From contig MUKB01000124.1 of NCBI GenBank assembly GCA_002049785.1, forward strand, positions 1 through 5,830: a stretch of 5,830 bases of DNA, in the 5' to 3' direction. The stretch is from Caldifarciminota bacterium 4484_100 (lineage in GTDB: Bacteria; Hydrothermota; Tepidihabitantia; SM23-42). Below, one piece after another: positions 1 to 5,796 of this stretch (position 1 is the stretch's first letter; every line of letters begins with the position of its first letter). The notes below the pieces were generated by a model. It saw only the letters and a list, made by a program, of their open reading frames with translations. It made no database searches and was not told where the DNA came from. The position numbers and the translations under genes were made by a program.

Positions 1-228
1 TCTCAGCTTTCAAGGATGCCTGAACGCAGAGAAAAGAATAAACGCCCACTGCTTGCTGACCTGCGTGAGAGCGGAGCCATTGAACAGGACGCAGATGTGG
101 TAATTTTCATCTACCGTGAGGAGGTATATAACAGGCAAACCGATAGAAAAGGTATTGCAGAGATAAATGTTGCCAAACAGCGTAATGGACCAACCGGAAT
201 CGTTGAACTGAGTTGGTGGAGGAAGAAA
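1..228 (+). CDS. dnaB: Replicative DNA helicase DnaB, C-terminal end (partial, no stop codon found)
   Basis: This is the last ~76 residues of the replicative helicase, which unwinds DNA ahead of the replication fork as a hexamer. The frame is open from base 1, so the gene starts upstream of the window; the ATG at 16 is internal. Visible RecA-fold landmarks are SQLSR at the left edge, then [21 protein letters not shown] and FIYR, and near the end AKQRNGPTG, the conserved C-terminal basic motif of the family. Family members usually continue after GPTG with roughly VEL followed by an aromatic/TRFE-like tail. Here the sequence reads VELSWWRKK and then enters the mlaE coding region in the same frame without a stop. 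The end at 228 is therefore my assignment, based on the mlaE start signal at 229. The alternatives are a true DnaB-MlaE fusion or a lost or miscalled base. The identity is secure; the 3' boundary is not. Confidence 0.9.
218..223 (+). promoter_or_regulatory. Shine-Dalgarno sequence that sets the mlaE start
   Basis: GGAGGA lies six bases before the GTG at 229-231. It sits inside the dnaB tail and is the main reason for reading mlaE as starting at 229 rather than as a mere extension of DnaB. Confidence 0.7.
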
Positions 229-966
229 GTGAATATTATTAGTGGCATTGGTGATTTTTCTCAGTTTCTTGCCCGGTCCGTATTCATCCCCTGGAATATC
301 CACAGAACAAAGGACCGAATCCTTGAACAGGTCTACAATGTTGGGATCGGAAGTCTGCCGATTATCGTTATCATTGCTACATTTGTTGGTCTGGTGACCA
401 CGGTGCAGACCTCTTATCAGTTGATTGGAACGGTGCCTCGATATCTACTCGGTTCTACCGTAGGCAGGATGGTGGTAATTGAACTCGGCCCTGTCCTCAC
501 CGCCTTGATGGTGAGTGGCCGATGTGCCTCATCGATGGCAGCTGAGATTGGCACAATGCGGGTTACTGAACAGCTCGATGCCCTTGAGGTGATGGCAATC
601 GACCCATATAGATTTCTCTCCCTTCCCAGGATTATCGGAACCGTGATTTCAATGCCTCTGCTCTGCGTTATCGCAGAATTTGATGCCCTTCTTTTTGCTG
701 GCCTTTATGCCCACTATTTTCTCAATGTTCCGTTCAGCGTCTTCAATTATGGATTGACCCACTACTTCTTTGTGCGTGATTTCTTTGGAGGTCTTGTTAA
801 GACCCTCTTTTTCGGTCTGGTTATCGCAACCTCAGGATGTTATTTCGGATTTCAGGTAAAGGGTGGTGCAAGGGAGGTGGGGCGTTCTGCCACCTATGCA
901 GTCGTCGTTTCATCCATTCTAATTCTGATTCTCGACTTTCTCATCGCCCTGGTGGTGTTCGGATGA
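229..966 (+). CDS. mlaE: MlaE-family ABC transporter permease (phospholipid transport)
   Basis: This is the inner-membrane permease subunit of a Mla/MCE-type lipid transporter, 245 residues from GTG 229 and typical in length for the family. From that start the N-terminus has the usual short amphipathic stretch (residues 1-20), followed by [14 protein letters not shown] at about 43-56, the first membrane segment. The family core is clear: [14 protein letters not shown] at 85-98 and [21 protein letters not shown] at about 106-126. Further hydrophobic segments lie at about 133-160, 190-215 and 223-244. The start was chosen for its GGAGGA Shine-Dalgarno at the right spacing and for the match to the usual MlaE N-terminus. 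The frame is also continuous with upstream dnaB, which is odd. The stop overlaps the mlaF start as ATGA, implying translational coupling. MlaE would pair with the ATPase MlaF and the substrate-binding MlaD encoded next. Confidence 0.93.
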   Translation: MNIISGIGDFSQFLARSVFIPWNIHRTKDRILEQVYNVGIGSLPIIVIIATFVGLVTTVQTSYQLIGTVPRYLLGSTVGRMVVIELGPVLTALMVSGRCASSMAAEIGTMRVTEQLDALEVMAIDPYRFLSLPRIIGTVISMPLLCVIAEFDALLFAGLYAHYFLNVPFSVFNYGLTHYFFVRDFFGGLVKTLFFGLVIATSGCYFGFQVKGGAREVGRSATYAVVVSSILILILDFLIALVVFG

Positions 967-1649
967 TTGAGGTTAAAGATTTATCAAAACATTTTGATGG
1001 CCTGGTTGTGCTCGACAGGGTGAGTTTCAAGGTTGCGGATGAGAAGTTGATTGTCATCCTCGGACCTTCAGGAACCGGCAAGACCGTGCTTCTGAAATCG
1101 ATGGTCGGTCTAATACCTGCAGATGGGGGAGAGGTGCTCTTTGATGGTGTATCAATACTTACTGCCGCAAAACAGAAACTTTATGAGATTCGTAAGAATA
1201 TCGGCTATGTTTTTCAGGGAACCGCGCTGTTCGATTCGATGAATGTTTTTGAGAATATCGCCTTACCGATTCTCGAGCATACATCAATGGATAGAAAAAC
1301 GGTTCAGGAACAGATTCGCAGGATTCTACAGATTATTGGTCTGGAGGGAAAAGAAGAACTCTATCCCCGGGCACTTTCCGGAGGGATGCGTCGGCTCGTT
1401 GCGATCGGTCGTGCCCTGGCTCTGGACCCTAAATATCTTTTTTATGATGAGCCCACAACCGGGCTTGACCCCATTGCCCGGGATCGGGTGGTCGGTCTTA
1501 TTATCGCATTGAAGAGAAAATATAAAAAGAGTGGTATTGTGGTGACACATGATTTGGAAACCGCCCGCGCGGTAGGTGATGAGGTCTATATGTTGAAGAA
1601 TGCCAGACTCAAGAGGTTGAGCAAGGTTGATAAGGAGTTTTATGAGTAA
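963..1649 (+). CDS. mlaF: MlaF-family ABC transporter ATP-binding protein
   Basis: This is the cytoplasmic ATPase that drives the MlaE/MlaD lipid transporter, 228 residues from ATG 963. All nucleotide-binding motifs are present: Walker A GPSGTGKT at 34-41, Q-loop Gln85, signature LSGGM at 138-142, Walker B ending in YDEP with Glu163, D-loop GLDP at 167-170, and H-loop His196. The signature context LSGGMRR and the short [13 protein letters not shown] opening resemble Mla/Ttg2A-type ATPases more than importers. The open frame extends upstream to 837, but the ATG at 963 overlapping the mlaE stop (ATGA) matches the family N-terminus. The protein ends at DKEFYE, shortly after the H-loop region, and lacks the 15 to 40 residues many MlaF proteins carry there. 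That tail contributes to dimer contacts in some homologues. The coding end overlaps mlaD by 8 bases. Confidence 0.94.
   Translation: MIEVKDLSKHFDGLVVLDRVSFKVADEKLIVILGPSGTGKTVLLKSMVGLIPADGGEVLFDGVSILTAAKQKLYEIRKNIGYVFQGTALFDSMNVFENIALPILEHTSMDRKTVQEQIRRILQIIGLEGKEELYPRALSGGMRRLVAIGRALALDPKYLFYDEPTTGLDPIARDRVVGLIIALKRKYKKSGIVVTHDLETARAVGDEVYMLKNARLKRLSKVDKEFYE
1632..1637 (+). promoter_or_regulatory. Shine-Dalgarno sequence for mlaD
   Basis: AAGGAG lies four bases before the ATG at 1642. It decides for this start over the in-frame TTG at 1627, which lies upstream of the site. Confidence 0.65.
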
Positions 1650-2370
1650 CCGATTTCGCGACTTTTTGGTGGGAATATTTGTCATTGCCGGGGTGGTGAT
1701 ATTTATTATTCTCTATACCTGGCTTACCGGTCGAATCAGTATGAGGAATACCTATGACATCAAGGTCTATTTTGATGATGTCTCGGGTCTGAAGATAGGT
1801 GATCCGGTGCTGGTATTCGGACTGGAAAAAGGCAAGGTGAGGTCGTTCAAGATTGAAAATGATAAGGTCCTTGCTATCCTCAGTCTCGACCGGAAGATTC
1901 ATTTACCTGAGGATTCAAAGATTGCAATCCGCTCGGTCAGCTATATGGGTGCTGACCGCTATGTAAAGATAACCTTAGGAAAAAGTGATAAGACTTCTAC
2001 TGTCTTTTCCGGAATTAATGAAACCCTGGACCTTGAGGCGCTTGTGCTCCAATTTGATAGTCTTGCCCAGGTCTTTAAGACATTTAAACCACCAGATTTA
2101 GAGAAGACAGTTAACCGACTATTCAAAGAGGTGGATAGAAATATGAAATTGCTTGCGGTGACGCTCAAGGGACCAACCGAGAAGCTGGACATTCTTATGG
2201 TGCGTCTGGATTCGTTATCGACCCTTTTGAAGGGCGAGGGAACTGTGGCAAAGTTACTGAAGTCAGACGAACTCTATAACGAGGTCAAAAAGACCAACAC
2301 CGCCTTAAGGGAGTTGCTCGAGGACATCAAGGCACATCCCAAGAAATATCTTCAGATCAAGGTTTTCTGA
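1642..2370 (+). CDS. mlaD: MlaD-family MCE-domain lipid-binding protein
   Basis: This is the membrane-anchored substrate-binding subunit of the Mla transporter, 242 residues from ATG 1642. A single N-terminal membrane segment (about residues 8-28) follows a short positive stretch, giving an inner-membrane anchor with the rest in the periplasm. One MCE domain spans about 37-115. It begins with the typical pattern YDIKVYFDDVSGLKIGDPV and includes a GxxxGKV turn and, near its end, SYMGADRYVKITLG. The remainder (about 120-240) is predicted mainly helical and rich in Leu, Lys and Asp/Glu. It is longer than in E. coli MlaD and resembles the extended C-terminal helices of other MCE proteins that build a hydrophobic channel. 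Family knowledge says such proteins form a hexameric ring on MlaE. No mlaC or mlaB homologue is visible next to it, as is common for Mla cassettes outside Proteobacteria. Confidence 0.9.
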   Translation: MSNRFRDFLVGIFVIAGVVIFIILYTWLTGRISMRNTYDIKVYFDDVSGLKIGDPVLVFGLEKGKVRSFKIENDKVLAILSLDRKIHLPEDSKIAIRSVSYMGADRYVKITLGKSDKTSTVFSGINETLDLEALVLQFDSLAQVFKTFKPPDLEKTVNRLFKEVDRNMKLLAVTLKGPTEKLDILMVRLDSLSTLLKGEGTVAKLLKSDELYNEVKKTNTALRELLEDIKAHPKKYLQIKVF

Positions 2371-2375
2371 GACTG

Positions 2376-3488
2376 ATGAAGACGAGATTTATCTGTCAGA
2401 ATTGTGGTGCATCATCTCCAAAATGGTTGGGTCGATGTCCAAACTGTGGTGCGTTCAATACAATGGTAGAGGAGACGATTGAGAAGAAGACAGCAAAGCC
2501 TGAGCGTGAGCCACCACGTGTAATTTCTCTGTCCGAGGTGCCGATGGAGCAGAAGGACCGCACGAGCACCGGGTTGAATGAATTTGACCAGGTGCTGGGA
2601 GGAGGACTTGTAAGGGGTTCGCTCATTCTCCTTGGCGGTGACCCGGGAATCGGAAAGTCCACTCTGATGCTCCAGGTTTCTTCACCCCTTGCGGAAAATG
2701 GAGCGAGTATCCTTTATGTGAGTGGTGAAGAGTCTGCCCATCAGGTCAAACTTCGTGCCCGGCGTTTGGGGATAAAGGGTGACAACATTAAATTTCTTGC
2801 GGAGACCGATATCGATGCCATTCTTGACTGTGCCGAAAACCTGGTTCCTGATTTAATGGTGATCGATTCGATTCAGACCGTTTTCAGCTCAGAGCTCTCA
2901 TCTGCACCCGGCAGTGTTGGTCAGGTTCGGGAGTGTGGCGCCCGGATAATGAGATTTGCCAAGAAAAAAGGTGTTACTACGGTGATCATCGGTCATGTTA
3001 CAAAATTCGGGATGATTGCCGGCCCCAAGACCCTGGAGCATATCGTTGATACGGTGCTCTATTTTGAGGGTGATAAGACCCAGCAATACAGAATTTTGAG
3101 GGCGATAAAGAATCGTTTTGGTTCGACCAATGAAATCGGTGTTTTTGAAATGTCGGAGTTTGGACTCAAGGAGGTTGCCAATCCATCACGGTTGTTTATA
3201 TCCGGTTCTCGAAATTCAGGTTCAGCGATTATTACCGTAATTGAAGGTTCCCGACCCCTGCTCGTCGAAGTTCAGGCCCTTACCAGTCCCAGTGTCTTCA
3301 ACTATCCTCAACGTGTAACATCGGGTGTGGATTATAAGAGGCTTGCAATGCTCATTGCGGTTCTGGAAAGGCGATTGGGAATCGGGGTTGCAAGATTTGA
3401 CTGTTTTGTTAATGCGGTGGGTGGGATTCGCGTGTCTTTGAACCTGCCTGCGACCTCGGTATCATCCTTGCAATCGCCTCTTCCATAA
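2376..3488 (+). pseudogene. radA: DNA repair protein RadA, N-terminal and central part, frame broken near 3437
   Basis: RadA (Sms) is a RecA-like ATPase that promotes branch migration in recombinational repair. The gene spans 2376-3712 but is interrupted. This part has the C4 zinc finger (Cys7, Cys10, Cys21, Cys24), Walker A GDPGIGKST at 88-96, SGEES at 116-120, Walker B LMVIDS at 160-165 and the RadA-specific KNRFGSTNE at 245-253. The Lon-like C-terminal domain begins near residue 280 and reaches FVNAVGGIRVS. After about residue 354 the frame becomes unrelated sequence ending at 3488, while the RadA sequence continues one frame over from 3440. Rejoined, the protein would be about 445 residues, normal for RadA. 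The start at ATG 2376, five bases after mlaD, fits the family N-terminus although the Shine-Dalgarno is weak. It may be an assembly or sequencing indel rather than a true pseudogene; the high conservation on both sides argues for that. Confidence 0.88.
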
Positions 3489-3712
3489 AAAATATTCCGA
3501 TTGATGAACACGCCGTGGTTATCGGTGAGGTTGGACTTGGAGGTGAGGTGAGGCCTGTCTTCAATATCGAATCTCGCATTAAGGAGGCAGAAAAATTGGG
3601 TTTTCAAATGGCGATTATTCCGGATAAGAATTCGTTCAATGATAAGGGCAAAATTGAGGTTCTTCCTGTTAATGAGGTTAAGGATGCGGTGAAGATTGCA
3701 CTGGGGATATAG
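3440..3712 (+). pseudogene. radA: DNA repair protein RadA, C-terminal part in the shifted frame
   Basis: This is the rest of the Lon-protease-like domain of RadA, read in the frame that starts at GAA 3440. It opens with EPACDLG, the expected continuation of GGIRV in the other frame. It then carries IIGEVGLGGEVRPV-like sequence (VVIGEVGLGGEVRPV), the hallmark of this domain, followed by RIKEAEKLGF and a family-typical end at a TAG at 3710-3712. It contributes about 90 residues. A possible GTG at 3515 has no convincing Shine-Dalgarno and would start in the middle of a beta strand, so a separate protein is unlikely. This is the second half of the gene that begins at 2376. Confidence 0.85.
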
Positions 3713-3716
3713 GAGG
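3711..3716 (+). promoter_or_regulatory. Shine-Dalgarno sequence for the PIN-TRAM gene
   Basis: AGGAGG, a near-perfect match to the anti-SD, lies five bases before ATG 3722 and overlaps the radA stop. It is the strongest ribosome binding site in the window. Confidence 0.7.
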
Positions 3717-3721
3717 ATATT

Positions 3722-4369
3722 ATGCTATTGTTCAGAAAAGAGGTTCGCTATGTCCTTGACTCTTCCAGTATCCTTGATGGAAGGGTTATTCATCTGTTTG
3801 AGAAAAAATTTCTTGAGGGTAGAATATTGATCCCTCAGTTAGTTAAATCGATCGTCCGACGGGCGAGTCGGACTGTTTGCGACCGGGCAATCCAGGTCCT
3901 GAAAAGAAATGCACCGGTCGAATTTGTTGTGGAGAGGGGAAACGGTCTGGTTGAGGAGGTTTGTGTGTTGCAACTTGCATCCCGTCGCAAGGCAAAGGTG
4001 ATAACGACATCGGACGAGGTCTGCCGACAGGCAAAGTTCTTTCCTGAAGTCAGGGTTATTGATATCAGGGATATCTATCGTACCCTCACCCCGATCTTTT
4101 CTCCGGATAAGATAATAATGGTCAGGATTCTGAAAAAGGGTCTAAACCCCGGGGAAGGGGTTGGCTATATCGAGGGTGTGAAGATTATCGTTCAGAACGG
4201 TGCCCATTTTATCAATCAGATTGTAAGTGCGCGGGTGAAGACGATGCTCTCTTTTGACTCTGGTAATCTTGTCTTCTGCACCCTGGAAGAAAAAATATCT
4301 TCATCTACAAAACCAACGAAGCATCAGACTACAAGAAGGACAAGGAGCAGAAAAGATGGAGTATCTTGA
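3722..4369 (+). CDS. Soluble PIN-TRAM domain protein (YacL-related), possibly catalytically altered
   Basis: The 215-residue protein resembles the PIN-TRAM half of YacL-type proteins. Their PIN domain is an RNase fold and their TRAM domain binds RNA. The PIN domain (about 10-120) opens with VLDSSSILDGR (Asp13), continues with FLEGRILIPQ, and ends with ITTSDEV (Asp98). The TRAM domain (about 125-188) contains GLNPGEGVGYIEG. The four N-terminal membrane helices of classical YacL are absent, so the product should be cytosolic. Aligning by eye on the IPQ anchor, the usual second acidic residue of the active site (Glu in VLxEL) falls on Ile44. The loop after it is about ten residues short, and the third acidic residue is Glu79 rather than Asp. 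Nuclease activity is therefore doubtful, while RNA binding looks intact. The last 27 residues are a basic Ser/Thr/Lys/Arg-rich tail. The start follows a strong Shine-Dalgarno; the 3' end overlaps the next gene by 14 bases. Confidence 0.85.
   Translation: MLLFRKEVRYVLDSSSILDGRVIHLFEKKFLEGRILIPQLVKSIVRRASRTVCDRAIQVLKRNAPVEFVVERGNGLVEEVCVLQLASRRKAKVITTSDEVCRQAKFFPEVRVIDIRDIYRTLTPIFSPDKIIMVRILKKGLNPGEGVGYIEGVKIIVQNGAHFINQIVSARVKTMLSFDSGNLVFCTLEEKISSSTKPTKHQTTRRTRSRKDGVS
4342..4347 (+). promoter_or_regulatory. Shine-Dalgarno sequence for the M42 peptidase gene
   Basis: AAGGAG lies eight bases before ATG 4356, inside the end of the PIN-TRAM gene. It supports this start over upstream in-frame candidates, which would add 34 residues unlike the family. 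Confidence 0.65.
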
Positions 4370-5369
4370 TGGTTTGTTAGAAAAACTTACCCAGGGTATC
4401 GGTGTAGGTTATACCGGCAATATCCGCACCAGAATAAAAGAAGAACTGGAGGCCCTTGATATTAATGCCGAAATTAATCCAGACGGAAGTGTCACCGCAC
4501 TGTTAAAGGGTTCGGAAAACAAGAGTCTATTTCTTGCCTGCCACCTTGACGAAATTGGATATATTGTCAGTTCTATTGATGAGGTGGGTCGAATTTATTT
4601 CAGTCCGGTTGGAGGTTCAGATATTCGACTACTTCCGGGCCAGGAAGTAGTGATTTCTGGTAAGGTTGAGCTCAATGGCTATGTCGGTGTTAGGCCTCCA
4701 CATCTTCTGACCCCGGATGAAAGGAATAAGGTTCAGCCCCTTGATAAACTATTTGTTGATATCGGTCTTCCTGCAGATTATGTGAAGGAGAATGTCCAGA
4801 TCGGTGATGTTATTACATTTTCCAATCGATACTACAAACTCAACAACGATTTAAGGAGTGCAAAGTCGCTTGATGACCGGGCTGGGGTCGCCTGCGGTAT
4901 TCTGGTATTAAAGGAACTGGCAAAGACTGCTCATCGGGTAAATGTCTATTTTGTTGCGACAAATCAGGAAGAATTTACCTCACTCGGCGCGCGGGTCCAT
5001 TCTTATCGCCTGCCGGTTGATTATGGTCTGGTCGTTGATGTAACCTTTGGCGAATATCCGGGTCTGAGAGAGGGAGAATTCTTCGCTTTAAATAAAGGAC
5101 CGACAATTGCCCGTGGTGCAACCATTCCTGAGAAGTTATACAATTTATTGATTGAATCGGCGCAGGAACTGGAGATACCCTATCAGGTGGAGCCGATAAC
5201 CGGTTTCACCGGAACCGATGCGGATGCGATTGCATTCAATCGTGAGGGCATCCCCACCTGTATTATCGGAATTCCGGTGAGGTATATGCATTCACCGGTT
5301 GAGGTTGTTGCACTGAAGGATATTGAAAGGTCAGCACGGCTCATTACCGGTTTTATAAAAAAACTATAG
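4356..5369 (+). CDS. M42 family metallo-aminopeptidase (FrvX/TET type)
   Basis: M42 enzymes are two-metal aminopeptidases that usually assemble into dodecameric cytosolic shells and trim peptides left by larger proteases. Some relatives have been misnamed endoglucanases. The protein has 337 residues from ATG 4356, a normal length. By family pattern the metal ligands and catalytic residues are all present: His63 in HLDEIG, Asp173 in SLDDR, catalytic Glu205 and ligand Glu206 in NQEE, Asp228 in VVDVT, and His312 in RYMHSP. GTDADAI (286-292) and EGIPT (297-301) also match. The region between about 70 and 165 is the inserted dimerisation domain typical of M42. No signal peptide is seen. The substrate preference cannot be read from the sequence. 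It closes the gene block and is followed directly by the repeat region, with no clear terminator between. Confidence 0.93.
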   Translation: MEYLDGLLEKLTQGIGVGYTGNIRTRIKEELEALDINAEINPDGSVTALLKGSENKSLFLACHLDEIGYIVSSIDEVGRIYFSPVGGSDIRLLPGQEVVISGKVELNGYVGVRPPHLLTPDERNKVQPLDKLFVDIGLPADYVKENVQIGDVITFSNRYYKLNNDLRSAKSLDDRAGVACGILVLKELAKTAHRVNVYFVATNQEEFTSLGARVHSYRLPVDYGLVVDVTFGEYPGLREGEFFALNKGPTIARGATIPEKLYNLLIESAQELEIPYQVEPITGFTGTDADAIAFNREGIPTCIIGIPVRYMHSPVEVVALKDIERSARLITGFIKKL

Positions 5370-5377
5370 AACCTCTA

Positions 5378-5521
5378 TCTGGTTTGTCTCGTTTTTCTGG
5401 TTTATCTGGTTTATCTCGTTTATCTGGTTTGTCTGGTTTCTCTGGTTTTTCTCGTTTTTCTGGTTTGTCTGGTTTATCTGGTTTTTCTCGTTTGTCTCGT
5501 TTTTCTGGTTTCTCTCGTTTG
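5378..5521 (+). repeat. Tandem array of sixteen 9-bp units, TCTSGTTTN
   Basis: Sixteen contiguous 9-bp units follow the M42 stop codon by eight bases. Seven of the nine columns are invariant in every unit. Column 4 is only G (ten units) or C (six units), and column 9 takes all four bases. No unit is truncated. The last unit runs directly into the first REP-like element. The array is stop-free in all three forward frames, reading for example as a Ser-Gly/Arg-Leu/Phe tripeptide repeat. I do not recognise it as a named repeat family. Confidence 0.95.
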
Positions 5522-5576
5522 TCATGCTGAATCCTGTGCTGAGATATCTCAGTATTGTTTCAGCATCTCCGGTTTT
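5517..5576. repeat. REP-like inverted repeat element, copy 1 with a nested palindrome
   Basis: Outer arms ATGCTGAA (5524-5531) and TTCAGCAT (5559-5566) are perfect reverse complements. Between them lies the 14-base perfect palindrome CTGAGATATCTCAG (5539-5552), so a transcript or extruded strand could form a stacked double hairpin. The flanks GTTTGTC and CTCCGGTTTT are shared, with small differences, with copy 2. The first bases overlap the last unit of the 9-bp array. It resembles dispersed short palindromes seen in many bacterial intergenic regions, and a terminator role is possible but unproven. Confidence 0.8.
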
Positions 5577-5585
5577 AATGTTTTT

Positions 5586-5613
5586 AAATCCGAATTCCGA
5601 AATTCGAAATCCG
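5586..5613. repeat. Short tandem repeat of a 7-bp unit, AAWTYCG
   Basis: Four units (AAATCCG, AATTCCG, AAATTCG, AAATCCG) run without gaps and end in a partial AAATGG. Internal TTCGAA and GGAATTC-like symmetry makes it partly self-complementary. It lies between the two REP-like elements. Confidence 0.75.
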
Positions 5614-5622
5614 AAATGGTGT

Positions 5623-5660
5623 GTTTGTCATGCTGAATTCATTTCAGCATCTCTGATTTT
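5623..5660. repeat. REP-like inverted repeat element, copy 2
   Basis: Arms ATGCTGAA (5630-5637) and TTCAGCAT (5643-5650) form a perfect 8-bp stem around the loop TTCAT. The first 16 bases, GTTTGTCATGCTGAAT, are identical to 5517-5532 of copy 1, as are 12 bases around the right arm. It lacks the 22-base nested insert of copy 1. A T-rich stretch follows a few bases after the stem, so weak terminator activity is conceivable. Confidence 0.8.
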
Positions 5661-5662
5661 TC

Positions 5663-5796
5663 AATGACTTAATGACTTAATAACTTAATGACTAAAGGTG
5701 TTTCAATGACTCAATGACTTAAGGTTTTTAAATGACTTAATAACTTAATGACTAATGCTTTTCCAATGACTCAATGACATAATGACTTAATAACTA
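5663..5796. repeat. 8-bp AATGACTT-type repeats in a 60-bp higher-order period
   Basis: Thirteen units of AATGACTT or close variants (AATAACTT, AATGACTC, AATGACTA, AATGACAT) occur in runs of four, two, three and four, separated by short spacers such as AAGGTGTTTC and AAGGTTTTTA. Bases 5671-5730 and 5731-5790 align as two copies of a 60-bp block, with the first 25 bases identical. Stop codons occur in the plus-strand frames, so it does not look coding. I see no gene in the remaining bases up to 5830. Confidence 0.85.

Noticed and set aside
837..962. Upstream extension of mlaF to an earlier in-frame start.
   Set aside because: The added residues are a shadow of mlaE and do not match MlaF; the ATGA overlap at 963 gives the family N-terminus.
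3432..3444. Programmed -1 ribosomal frameshifting in radA.
   Set aside because: The bases do not form a canonical slippery heptamer and no stable downstream structure is evident; radA is not known to use it.
3515..3712. A separate small protein starting at GTG 3515.
   Set aside because: The sequence is the C-terminal part of RadA, has no Shine-Dalgarno, and the RadA match begins earlier, at 3440.
3854..3873. Perfect 7-bp inverted repeat GTCCGAC-GGGCGA-GTCGGAC inside the PIN-TRAM gene, near the shortened PIN loop.
   Set aside because: It lies within coding sequence, has no T-tract, and a stem this short is expected by chance; a regulatory role is unsupported.
5624..5665. Intrinsic terminator for the operon at REP-like copy 2.
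   Set aside because: The stem is AT-rich and only 8 bp, and the T-tract starts several bases after the stem, so I do not list it as a terminator.
5378..5796. A CRISPR array.
   Set aside because: Units are 7 to 9 bases without unique spacers of about 30 bases, and no cas gene is in the window.
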